The notes: a model not told the origin generated them from the letters alone. A stretch of DNA of 23,077 bases from an uncultured Pedobacter sp. (GCF_946479715.1 NZ_CAMLHF010000077.1:1-23077); one strand, 5' to 3'. Positions 15,442 through 22,623 are shown, counted from the first letter of the stretch. A program made the numbers and translations.

Positions 15442-15449
15442 CAAATTTA
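15442..15449 (-). promoter_or_regulatory. Candidate -7 promoter element of the mrp-nfu operon
   Basis: On the minus strand these bases read TAAATTTG, a perfect TAnnTTTG match ending 5 bases before the ATG at 15436. If real, transcription would start at or next to the start codon, and the longer reading frame from 15472 could not be expressed from it. Confidence 0.5.
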
Positions 15450-15597
15450 ACTAAAACTCCCCAAGCATTCATGGCTCTTGGTTACATTATTGCAAATGGG
15501 TGAATAATTTTAATTGACTTTAGCGTTTTTAGTGTAATTTTAACACGAAATAAACTTTTGTATTTAACGTTTAGCAATAAAAATTTTATTCTACAGC

Positions 15598-17775
15598 ATG
15601 CATCTTCCAAAAATTAATATCCCTAAAAAATACATAAAGATAGGAGCGTGGGTTTTAGGCTGTTTTCTAGTGGTTTGTATTACGGTTGGTGCCATTGCTT
15701 ACAACAAAAGGGAAGCCTTACTAAAGACAATGATGGCCAAAGCAATTGCCAAAGCCGACAAAGATTTTAATCTGAATATTAAAATTGGAACGGCTGGCTT
15801 TAGTGGTCTTAGTACTGTTCACATGACCAATATTACAATTGTACCTAAAGATAGAGATACCTTAACCACCATCAATGATCTAACTGTTGGTGTTAAGCTG
15901 TTTCCTTTAATTTTTGGAAATGTAAAGCTATCTGAAGTTACCCTAAATACCGGCAAAATAAATATTGTATTTAAAGACTCCCTTAGCAATCTCGACTTCA
16001 TTCTAAAACGTAAAAAGAAAGATAGTACAGAGAAAAAATCTAAGGTAGATCTTGGTGATTTGGCCCACAATCTACTTAATCAGTTTCTTTATAAAATACC
16101 GGACAACATGGAGGTTAAAAACCTGATGTTAGCCGTTAATGATAACGACACCGCCCATTTAAAGTTCTTAACCACCACCGCAACAATAGACGATGGCGAC
16201 CTAACATCTACAATTCTTGTAAATGATAAAGATGCAACCTGGCATATAAATGGAAAATTGAAGCCCGGGAAAAAACAGCTGGATGTGATGCTGTTTGCAG
16301 ATAAAAGCCCTGTTCAACTTCAGTACCTTAATGATAAACTGCATGCTAAGTTTAGCTTTGACACCGTAAGAACAGAGATGAAAAATGCAGACTACAGCGG
16401 CGATGCTTTCAAAATAGAAGGCTCCTGGTCGGTAAAGAACTTACTTATCAATCACCCAAAAATTGCATCCAATGATATCGTTGTCCCTGATGCAAAGATT
16501 GACGCGGAGATGCTCATCGGCGAAAACTACCTCGCCCTGGATAGCTCTTCAACAATTCTTTTAAAAAATGCGACAATACACCCTTACTTAAAATACACAC
16601 TATCGCCTAACAAGATCTATGAGGTAAAAGTTCGTGCTCCGGAACAAGATGCTCAAGAGCTTCTCAGCTCTTTTCCGCATGGGCTATTCGAATCCCTGGA
16701 AGGATTAAAAGTTAGTGGAAAGCTCAAGTACGATCTTGATTTTTATCTTGACAGCTCTTTACCCGACAGTGTTAAATTTTACTCGGGATTAACCCCTACA
16801 AATTTCAAGATCTTAAAATTAGGTAAAACTAACCTGCAGAAAATTAATAAGGACTTTATATATACACCATACGAACGCGGAAAACCTATGCGGGATATCA
16901 TGATAGGCCCTTCCAATCCTAATTACACGCCGCTTTCAGAGGTTTCGAGCAACTTCAAAAATGCCATATTAACCTCCGAAGATCCTTCTTTCTTTACCCA
17001 CAAAGGCTTCGTTCAGGAATCAATTCGCAAATCTTTTGCGGTAAACTTTAAAGAGAAAAGGTTTGTCCGTGGTGGCAGTACCATTTCCATGCAATTGGTT
17101 AAGAACATTTTTTTAAGTCGCCAAAAAACCCTTGCGCGTAAAGCAGAGGAAATATTAATCGTTTGGCTCATAGAAAACAATCACCTCACCACTAAAAACA
17201 GAATGCTTGAAGTCTATTTTAACATTATTGAAATGGGACAGAATGTTTACGGTATTGGTGAAGCTACAAGACATTATTTTGGAAAAAGACCATCAGACCT
17301 GAATATTGGAGAAGGTATATTCCTTGCAAACATAGTTCCCCGACCTAAAATAGCCTTATATAAATTCAGAGGCGATGGTGGCCTTAAAGATTATATGTAT
17401 CCGTACTTTAAATACATCGGCAACATTATGGCCAAAAGAGGGTTAACACCTCCTGATACCAGCGGATATGGCTTCTACAATGTCCATCTTAGAGAAGGGT
17501 TAAGGCAATATTTATTGCCTGACACCACCACCATTGATACAAATGCTTTTGACAATGATGACCCTCTGCCCGCAATAGAAACACACGATGCCTCTAAAAA
17601 CCTGTTTGACCGGTTATTTGGCGGAGAAGCAAAGAAAGATTCTGTTTCAAAACCGAATATAACTGTTGATACAGTGAAGAAAACCCGGAAACAACTAAGG
17701 GAAGAAAAGAGAGAGCTGCGAAGAAAAGAAAAGGCTCTGGAAGAAGAACTCGAAAAGCAGAAAAAAGAAAACTAA
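15598..17775 (+). CDS. AsmA-like / GT51 transglycosylase fusion (no transpeptidase domain)
   Basis: The 725-residue product has a short cytoplasmic N-terminus, one membrane helix (about residues 15-36), about 400 periplasmic residues of beta-rich AsmA-like sequence (for example MTNITIVPKDRDTLTTINDL), then a GT51 peptidoglycan glycosyltransferase domain at about residues 440-620. The GT51 motifs are intact: EDPSFFTHKG with catalytic Glu461, RGGSTISMQLVKN near 492, RKAEE near 514, and NRMLEVYFNIIEMGQNVYGI. It should polymerise lipid II into glycan chains. No SxxK/SxN/KTG transpeptidase follows; the C-terminus is a highly charged coiled coil (QLREEKRELRRKEKALEEEL). The order of domains is unlike MtgA (about 240 residues) and class A PBPs. 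hpt follows by 33 bases. Confidence 0.9.
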   Translation: MHLPKINIPKKYIKIGAWVLGCFLVVCITVGAIAYNKREALLKTMMAKAIAKADKDFNLNIKIGTAGFSGLSTVHMTNITIVPKDRDTLTTINDLTVGVKLFPLIFGNVKLSEVTLNTGKINIVFKDSLSNLDFILKRKKKDSTEKKSKVDLGDLAHNLLNQFLYKIPDNMEVKNLMLAVNDNDTAHLKFLTTTATIDDGDLTSTILVNDKDATWHINGKLKPGKKQLDVMLFADKSPVQLQYLNDKLHAKFSFDTVRTEMKNADYSGDAFKIEGSWSVKNLLINHPKIASNDIVVPDAKIDAEMLIGENYLALDSSSTILLKNATIHPYLKYTLSPNKIYEVKVRAPEQDAQELLSSFPHGLFESLEGLKVSGKLKYDLDFYLDSSLPDSVKFYSGLTPTNFKILKLGKTNLQKINKDFIYTPYERGKPMRDIMIGPSNPNYTPLSEVSSNFKNAILTSEDPSFFTHKGFVQESIRKSFAVNFKEKRFVRGGSTISMQLVKNIFLSRQKTLARKAEEILIVWLIENNHLTTKNRMLEVYFNIIEMGQNVYGIGEATRHYFGKRPSDLNIGEGIFLANIVPRPKIALYKFRGDGGLKDYMYPYFKYIGNIMAKRGLTPPDTSGYGFYNVHLREGLRQYLLPDTTTIDTNAFDNDDPLPAIETHDASKNLFDRLFGGEAKKDSVSKPNITVDTVKKTRKQLREEKRELRRKEKALEEELEKQKKEN

Positions 17776-17808
17776 TAATCGACTCTCTTATTGGTTAATC
17801 GCGTAACT

Positions 17809-18366
17809 ATGAACACAATTCAAATAGAAGATAAAGAATTCGAAATCTTAATTCAAAATGACAATATCGCCAAGCGAACCCGCTTAATAGGTATCCAAAT
17901 AAACGTAGACTACGAGAGCCGCTGCCCTATATTTATTGGTGTTTTGAACGGAAGCTTTTTGTTTATGGCCGATCTTTTAAAAGAGATTACCATATCCTGC
18001 GAAGTCGGCTTTATCAAAGTTTCATCTTATGAGGGTACCGAAAGCAGTGGTAACATCAGAGAGACCTTTGGTTTGCCTAACGATCTAAAGGATAGAGATG
18101 TTATTCTGATTGAAGACATTGTTGATACCGGACTTACCCTCAGCTATATTCTTGCTGAAGTATACAAGCAAGACCCGGCCTCTGTTAAAGTTTGTTCCCT
18201 GTTGTTAAAACCAGCCGCACTAAAAAGCCCAATTGAAGAACTGGAATATGTAGGGTTTGAGCTCAGTAATGAGTTTGTTGTTGGCTATGGACTAGACTAT
18301 AATGGTCTCGGAAGAAACCTTAATGATATCTACAGGGCCAAAACTGTTACCTCTGTTTTACCGTAA
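17809..18366 (+). CDS. hpt: Hypoxanthine phosphoribosyltransferase
   Basis: The enzyme converts hypoxanthine (and guanine) plus PRPP to IMP (GMP) in purine salvage. The 185-residue product has the PRPP-binding motif VILIEDIVDTGLTLSYI (Glu102 and Asp103 at its core), a flexible-loop segment SSYEGTESSGNIRE, and the C-terminal FVVGYGLDYNGLGRNL, which is characteristic of bacterial Hpt. I chose the ATG at 17809 (MNTIQIEDKEFEIL) over the in-frame TTG at 17791, which adds six unconserved residues. It follows the GT51 gene closely and probably shares its transcript. No strong promoter match is seen in the gap. Confidence 0.96.
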   Translation: MNTIQIEDKEFEILIQNDNIAKRTRLIGIQINVDYESRCPIFIGVLNGSFLFMADLLKEITISCEVGFIKVSSYEGTESSGNIRETFGLPNDLKDRDVILIEDIVDTGLTLSYILAEVYKQDPASVKVCSLLLKPAALKSPIEELEYVGFELSNEFVVGYGLDYNGLGRNLNDIYRAKTVTSVLP

Positions 18367-18412
18367 TCCGATATTTTTTTCCCAATTTTGCACCAAACAT
18401 ATTACTAAAAGA

Positions 18413-19072
18413 ATGACCATACACAAAGAAGGATATACCACAATAGCCGTTTCACTACTCTTCATCTTTATAATTAATGCAGTTGTTGACTATAAATTTG
18501 CAGACATTACCTGGTTAAGGTGGTTCATTTATATTTTTTCTTTTGCACTGTTTGTTACCGTACTACAGTTCTTCAGAAACCCTAGCCGTACATTTACAAC
18601 AGGTGATAATCTGGTAATTTGCCCTGCCGATGGTAAAGTTGTAGTAATAGAAGAAACTCAGGAAGGTGAGTATTTTAAAGACAAAAGATTACAGGTATCG
18701 ATATTTATGTCGCCTGTAAACGTGCACATTAACAGAAACCCTATTTCCGGGGTAGTTAAATTCTTCAAATACCATCCGGGTAAGTATCTGGCTGCCTGGA
18801 ACCCAAAATCATCAACAGAAAACGAGCGTACAACCGTTGTGGTGGAACATAAAAATGGTACCCCGGTATTATTCAGACAAATTGCAGGTGCACTTGCCCG
18901 ACGCATTGTTTGGTATGTTAAAGAAGGCGACAATGTTGAGCAGTCTGAACAATTCGGCTTTATTAAATTTGGCTCAAGAGTAGATATATTTTTACCTATT
19001 GGCACCAAAGTTAACCTTGAACTTGATCAGGTTGTAAAAGGCGGTATTACTGTTTTGGCTGAACTTTCTTAA
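18413..19072 (+). CDS. psd: Phosphatidylserine decarboxylase, short (archaeal-type) proenzyme
   Basis: This enzyme makes phosphatidylethanolamine from phosphatidylserine. The 219-residue form has two N-terminal membrane helices (about residues 8-27 and 33-52) followed by the decarboxylase domain (RNPSRTFTTGDNLVICPADG, then SIFMSPVNVHINRNPISG). Self-cleavage should occur at Gly187-Ser188 in KFGSRVDIFLP, giving a beta chain and a 32-residue pyruvoyl alpha chain. The ATG at 18413 is the right start; the frame is open back to 18302 inside hpt, but those 37 residues are not conserved and overlap hpt. A near-consensus CAATTTTG lies upstream. No phosphatidylserine synthase gene is adjacent. Confidence 0.95.
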   Translation: MTIHKEGYTTIAVSLLFIFIINAVVDYKFADITWLRWFIYIFSFALFVTVLQFFRNPSRTFTTGDNLVICPADGKVVVIEETQEGEYFKDKRLQVSIFMSPVNVHINRNPISGVVKFFKYHPGKYLAAWNPKSSTENERTTVVVEHKNGTPVLFRQIAGALARRIVWYVKEGDNVEQSEQFGFIKFGSRVDIFLPIGTKVNLELDQVVKGGITVLAELS

Positions 19073-19084
19073 AGAATTAACCAC

Positions 19085-19117
19085 CACGTCATCATGAAAT
19101 GAATTCAGGATGACGTG
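19085..19117. repeat. REP-like palindrome / possible bidirectional terminator
   Basis: CACGTCATC (19085-19093) and GATGACGTG (19109-19117) form a perfect 9-base inverted repeat that continues inward as TGAA/TTCA after one A-G mismatch, leaving a 5-base loop (ATGAA). It lies 13 bases after the psd stop and 14 bases before the stop of the convergent mscS-like gene. A stem of this kind (GTCATCCTGAA-type) recurs as an intergenic repeat in several bacterial genomes. T-tracts on either side are weak, so termination is plausible rather than certain. Confidence 0.65.
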
Positions 19118-19130
19118 TCAGAACCCTCTT

Positions 19131-20255
19131 TTATCCCTTATTTTCAATTGCAGGAGCATCAGTTACAGAGCGCTGTGTAGGATAGGCAAATCCCGATTTA
19201 TGGGCCTCAACTATCTCGATAAGCTTAAAATTAATCTCTTCCTTAACCTTAACATGCCGACTAAATTCCATGTTTATCACAAGGTATACAACCTGGATAT
19301 TTAAGGCGAAATCCCCAAAATTATCAAAAGTGGCATAGCCATCCCTGGTATTAGAATCATTTTTCAAGAATGTGTTGATATCATCTAAAATCCTTTTAAT
19401 ATCCTCACGCTTCGTTTCATAAGTTATTCCTATGTGGAAGTTTACCCTTCTGTAATTCCTTAATGTAACATTTTCCAGCACCCCATCAATCATTGCCCTG
19501 TTCGGGATAACAATTGTTGTCTTATCCGGACTTATCAGCCAGGTACTTCTAAAACCAACCTTTTCTATAGTTCCCTCAATTCCATCAACCTTAACCACAT
19601 CCCCTACAGTAAAGGGCTTATCCAGAAATATCGTAAAAGAGCCTATTAGATTCTCTAAACTCTCTTTAGCCGCCAGAGCTATTGCTATACCTCCAATACC
19701 TAAGCCGGTAATTAATGTTAGCACATTGATTTCAAAAACAAAACCCAGCAGCACAAAGAAGCCCAAAAAGCAGATTAAGGTTTTTGTTAACTCCTTTAAA
19801 AATGGAATTAATTGATCATCAGCCTTATTATTAGTTATGGATGCTTTATACTTTAAAACATGGGCTATAAAGTCAATTATCCTTAAAATAATCCAGAATA
19901 TAGATAGAATGATGAGGAACAGAAAAATCTTATCAATACAATCACCTATAGTCACCTCAAGCTTAGATTTTGCCTTGTGCCATATGATAACGTCCAATGG
20001 ATATTTTAATTGATTTACGGCAAGATAAAGCGCACAAAATGTAATGAAAGATTCGATAGGCTTTAAAAGCAGCGATACAAACGTGTCGTCTTTAATATTT
20101 TCTGCAAATTTTTTAAATGCCGTAAAGATCAAAAGACTAAACAGACGAGATACCAGTCTTTTAAAAATCAGACCCAATAAAATGAACCCTCCAAAAAGAC
20201 AGTATTGCTTTACTGTGTTTCCCCAAAATACCTGATCGAAAATATTAATATCCAT
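19131..20255 (-). CDS. MscS-family mechanosensitive ion channel
   Basis: MscS channels open under membrane tension and release solutes after osmotic downshock. The 374-residue product has about five membrane helices in residues 15-200. The last, pore-lining helix is Gly/Ala-rich (LITGLGIGGIAIALAAKESL) and runs into the MscS beta domain signature ENLIGSFTIFLDKPFTVGDV, followed by VKVDGIEGTIEKVGFRST and TTIVIPNRAM. A C-terminal alpha/beta domain follows (IGITYETKREDIKRILDDIN). The start codon is only 3 bases after the stop of the upstream dehydrogenase gene, so the two are co-transcribed and probably translationally coupled. Confidence 0.96.
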   Translation of the reverse strand: MDINIFDQVFWGNTVKQYCLFGGFILLGLIFKRLVSRLFSLLIFTAFKKFAENIKDDTFVSLLLKPIESFITFCALYLAVNQLKYPLDVIIWHKAKSKLEVTIGDCIDKIFLFLIILSIFWIILRIIDFIAHVLKYKASITNNKADDQLIPFLKELTKTLICFLGFFVLLGFVFEINVLTLITGLGIGGIAIALAAKESLENLIGSFTIFLDKPFTVGDVVKVDGIEGTIEKVGFRSTWLISPDKTTIVIPNRAMIDGVLENVTLRNYRRVNFHIGITYETKREDIKRILDDINTFLKNDSNTRDGYATFDNFGDFALNIQVVYLVINMEFSRHVKVKEEINFKLIEIVEAHKSGFAYPTQRSVTDAPAIENKG

Positions 20256-20258
20256 AAT

Positions 20259-21488
20259 TTATACCAATTGTTTTAATGCGATTTCAAAGGCCGTTCTAGA
20301 CAAGCCGGTTTTAGCTGTATCGTGCTTATAGACAGCCCTCATTGCTTTATATATTACATCAGATGCATCAGAAAAAATAGCATCGTCACTCATTTCTACA
20401 TTTCTTTGCATTAAATATGCAAATACTCTGGCCATGCCGCAATTGGAAATAAAATCAGGAATCACAGCAACGTGATTATCCGCATGTTCCATAATACTGC
20501 CAAAGAAAATCTCTTTATCCGCAAAAGGAACGTTTGCACCACAGGCAATCACTTCAAGTCCGCCAATTATCAACTGATCTACTTCTTCTTGCCTTACCAG
20601 ACGAGAGGCAGCAGCAGGAACAAATATTTCTGCTCCGATGTTCCACATCTCCTTGTTCGCTTCTTCAAAAGACAACAACGAAGGAGATATCAATGTATTG
20701 CCAGTTCTGTTGTTAAACAGCCGAATAATTTCCTCGGCTGTAAAGCCATTCGTGTTAATCAGTCCGCCAACACGATCAATTATTCCAACAATTTTTACGC
20801 CATTTTGAGCAAGATAATATCCTGCAGCGGCAGCAACATTACCCCAACCCTGAATAATTGCTTTCTTACCAGCTAGCTGGCCTCCCCAGATCTTATAAAA
20901 ATGGCCAATTGATTCTGCTACACCGTAACCTGTAATCATATCCGCTACCTTATACTTTCTTTTAATATCCGGTGTGTAATTCAAATCTTCAAGAACCTTA
21001 GAAACGCCATAGCGTAACTGACCAATCTGATGAATGCGCTCATTCTCTCTGGCTTGATAATGTCCGTTGATCACCCCTTCCTGAGGATGCCACAAGCCAT
21101 AATCTTCAGTTATAGGAATAACCTCATGAATTTCATCAATATTTAAATCGCCCCCGGTACCATAATAGCTTTTTAGCAAAGGCATTACGGCCTTGTACCA
21201 CCTTTCAAGAACCTGTGCTTTTCTTGGATCTGCAGGATCGAAATTAATTCCCGATTTGGCTCCACCTATTGGCGGCCCTGATACGGTAAATTTCACTTCC
21301 ATTGTTTTTGCTAAAGACTCAACCTCTCTCTTGTCGAGTCCTTTGCGCATTCGGGTACCTCCACCCGCAGCACCGCCACGTAGTGAATTAATGACTACCC
21401 AGCCTTCAGCTTCAGATTCCTTGTCTTTCCACTCAAAGACAATCTCAGGTCGTTTATCCTCAAATTTTTTTAATAGTTCTTTCATCAA
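20259..21488 (-). CDS. Glu/Leu/Phe/Val dehydrogenase family protein
   Basis: The 409-residue enzyme should catalyse NAD(P)-dependent oxidative deamination of an amino acid, or the reverse. The substrate domain holds GGGTRMRKGL, Lys66 and Lys78 (PPIGGAKSGI), and Asp114 in GTGGDLNIDEI, the positions of the catalytic lysines and aspartate. The Rossmann domain begins at IIQGWGNVAAAAG (about residues 211-223) with the GxGNV dinucleotide motif. The GGGTRM pattern is closer to leucine/phenylalanine dehydrogenases than to the classical glutamate dehydrogenase, so I leave the substrate open. A Met pair at the N-terminus gives starts at 21488 or 21485. A TAAGTTTG promoter and a 20-base palindrome lie upstream. 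It is the first gene of an operon with the MscS channel. Confidence 0.93.
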   Translation of the reverse strand: MMKELLKKFEDKRPEIVFEWKDKESEAEGWVVINSLRGGAAGGGTRMRKGLDKREVESLAKTMEVKFTVSGPPIGGAKSGINFDPADPRKAQVLERWYKAVMPLLKSYYGTGGDLNIDEIHEVIPITEDYGLWHPQEGVINGHYQARENERIHQIGQLRYGVSKVLEDLNYTPDIKRKYKVADMITGYGVAESIGHFYKIWGGQLAGKKAIIQGWGNVAAAAGYYLAQNGVKIVGIIDRVGGLINTNGFTAEEIIRLFNNRTGNTLISPSLLSFEEANKEMWNIGAEIFVPAAASRLVRQEEVDQLIIGGLEVIACGANVPFADKEIFFGSIMEHADNHVAVIPDFISNCGMARVFAYLMQRNVEMSDDAIFSDASDVIYKAMRAVYKHDTAKTGLSRTAFEIALKQLV

Positions 21489-21582
21489 TGTTCCAGTTAG
21501 TTCCAGAATGAAACTGCCAATATCATTTATCCCTTTAGTGAGTAATGATGTGCTTAGTTAAATTCCGATAAGTTAGTTACAA

Positions 21583-21590
21583 CAAACTTA
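21583..21590 (-). promoter_or_regulatory. Candidate -7 promoter element of the dehydrogenase-mscS operon
   Basis: On the minus strand these bases read TAAGTTTG, a perfect TAnnTTTG match, 94 bases before the start codon at 21488. The predicted leader of about 90 bases is unusually long for this window. I see no convincing -33 TTG. Confidence 0.5.
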
Positions 21591-21626
21591 GATAAAAGCA
21601 ACTATGCATTTATGATACACCATTAA

Positions 21627-21646
21627 AATAATGATAAATCATTATT
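21627..21646. promoter_or_regulatory. 20-base AT-rich palindrome upstream of the dehydrogenase promoter
   Basis: AATAATGAT-AA-ATCATTATT is a perfect 9-base dyad. It lies about 50-70 bases upstream of the predicted transcription start of the dehydrogenase operon, a typical place for an activator. It also lies between that promoter and the rplS terminator. No T-tract follows, so it is not a terminator. Confidence 0.5.
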
Positions 21647-21678
21647 AATTATTACAGAACAGAGTGGTTTTAGCACAA

Positions 21679-21712
21679 ACAAAAAAACCTCCCCGATACA
21701 ATCGGGAAGGTT
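21679..21712 (-). terminator. Intrinsic terminator of rplS
   Basis: On the minus strand AACCTTCCCGAT (21701-21712) pairs with ATCGGGGAGGTT (21686-21697) through 12 positions with one G-U wobble and a 3-base loop. A run of seven T follows (21681-21687, part of it inside the stem). It lies 22 bases after the rplS stop codon. Confidence 0.92.
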
Positions 21713-21733
21713 AATATGCTTTTTCTAAAAAAA

Positions 21734-22081
21734 TTAAACTCTTTTAGATTTGATACGAGCTGCTTTACCAGTTAATTCACGTAGATAGAATAATTTCGAT
21801 CTGCGAACTTTACCGTGGCTGTTAACTTCAACTTTAGCGATGTTTGGAGAATTTATCGGGAAGATACGTTCAACACCAACACCATTAGACATTTTACGAA
21901 CGGTAAACGTTTCATTAGCACCAACGCTATTACGTTGTAATACTACACCTTGGTAAATTTGAATACGTTCTTTATTACCTTCGCGAATTTTATAGTGAAC
22001 ACTCACTGTATCTCCTGATTTGAATGCAGGAAACTCATTTTTTGCGATTACCTGCTCTTCAACAAATTTTACTAAATCCAT
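21734..22081 (-). CDS. rplS: 50S ribosomal protein L19
   Basis: L19 sits at the interface of the 50S and 30S subunits. The 115-residue product begins [20 protein letters not shown], then shows the core [29 protein letters not shown] and [14 protein letters not shown], and ends [19 protein letters not shown], all typical of bacterial L19. It is transcribed as a single gene here, with neither trmD nor rimM beside it (in Proteobacteria rplS usually follows them). A hairpin in its short leader and a strong terminator suggest a compact unit with its own control. A near-consensus TAATATTG (22126-22133, minus) would place the start of the mRNA just ahead of the hairpin. Confidence 0.99.
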   Translation of the reverse strand: MDLVKFVEEQVIAKNEFPAFKSGDTVSVHYKIREGNKERIQIYQGVVLQRNSVGANETFTVRKMSNGVGVERIFPINSPNIAKVEVNSHGKVRRSKLFYLRELTGKAARIKSKRV

Positions 22082-22098
22082 GATTTTAAGCTATTAAG

Positions 22099-22123
22099 CC
22101 GATTTTTTGTTGTTTAAAATCGG
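22099..22123 (-). promoter_or_regulatory. Leader hairpin upstream of rplS, possible autoregulatory element
   Basis: CCGATTTT (22099-22106) and AAAATCGG (22116-22123) form a perfect 8-base stem with a 9-base loop, ending 17 bases before the rplS start codon. With the near-consensus promoter at 22126-22133 it would form almost at the 5' end of the mRNA. Ribosomal-protein leaders often fold to bind their own product; whether this one does is inference. Confidence 0.5.
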
Positions 22124-22247
22124 ACTGCAATATTAGGAATTTTATTTTAGAAATAAAAGTGATTTTTATTTTTTTCCACATTCTTTATTATTTCCACATA
22201 TTCAAAAGCAAATATACTCATTCTTCAGATAAATAATTCGGCCAATA

Positions 22248-22270
22248 AAACCCTTGTAAACGGGGTTTAC
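22248..22270 (-). terminator. Overlapping small hairpins after the HTH-like gene, possible weak terminator
   Basis: Two mutually exclusive 6-base stems overlap here: AAACCC (22248-22253) with GGGTTT (22263-22268), and GTAAAC (22256-22261) with GTTTAC (22265-22270). On the minus strand they lie 13 bases after the stop codon at 22284 and are followed by TTATTGG, a poor T-tract. Confidence 0.35.
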
Positions 22271-22283
22271 CCATGCCTACTCG

Positions 22284-22577
22284 CTAAGCACTAACAGCTT
22301 CAGCATTATGATATTCCATTATCAAAACACTCAGGTCCTCACAACAAATTTTTGAATTGGCCAGCTCTCCAATTTTCATATTAAACATAATCTCCAGTTT
22401 TCTTACCATTTCATAAGGAATATCAGCCTTATCAGTAACTTTTAACTTCCTGTAATTATGAAAAGTATTAGAAGCAATTCCCAGTTCACGTGGGATAATT
22501 CTTAGCGCTGCTTTATAATTTGGTAAGTTTAACTTTCTTATCGCTTCATCAATTTTATATTTTCTTTGTTCTTTCAT
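22284..22577 (-). CDS. Small HTH-like DNA-binding protein, paralogue of its upstream neighbour
   Basis: The 97-residue protein has an XRE/Cro-like segment: IIPRELGIASNTFHNYRKLK (about residues 27-46) fits a helix-turn-helix, followed by ADIPYEMVRKLEIMFNMKIG, the pattern of helices 4 and 5 in Cro/CI proteins. There is no other domain; the C-terminus has a CC pair (SKICCEDL). It aligns well with the next gene upstream (22624-22932): both share KYKI-D/N-E, LG-x2-x-NT-x-HNYR, DIP-x-E and a trailing F-x-G-x-L. The two are 46 bases apart, on the same strand, and probably one transcription unit. I recognise no named family. DNA binding is inferred from the pattern. Confidence 0.78.
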   Translation of the reverse strand: MKEQRKYKIDEAIRKLNLPNYKAALRIIPRELGIASNTFHNYRKLKVTDKADIPYEMVRKLEIMFNMKIGELANSKICCEDLSVLIMEYHNAEAVSA

Positions 22578-22623
22578 GATATAATCTTCTCAGTTAGTCA
22601 GTTTTTTGAATTTATTCTACACA

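Noticed and set aside
15437..15472. Twelve-residue N-terminal extension of Mrp
   Set aside because: The residues are not family-like and the perfect -7 element lies within this stretch.
17791..17808. TTG at 17791 as the start of hpt
   Set aside because: The extra six residues are unconserved; the ATG at 17809 fits the family.
18302..18412. Extension of phosphatidylserine decarboxylase back into hpt
   Set aside because: The 37 extra residues are out-of-frame hpt sequence; the family start is at 18413.
20472..20876. Open frame of 134 codons opposite the dehydrogenase gene
   Set aside because: It is a shadow of a well-supported gene, with no recognisable domain, unusual composition and no promoter.
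21627..21646. The 20-base palindrome as a terminator
   Set aside because: It is entirely AT-rich with no T-tract on either strand, and rplS already has a strong terminator at 21679-21712.
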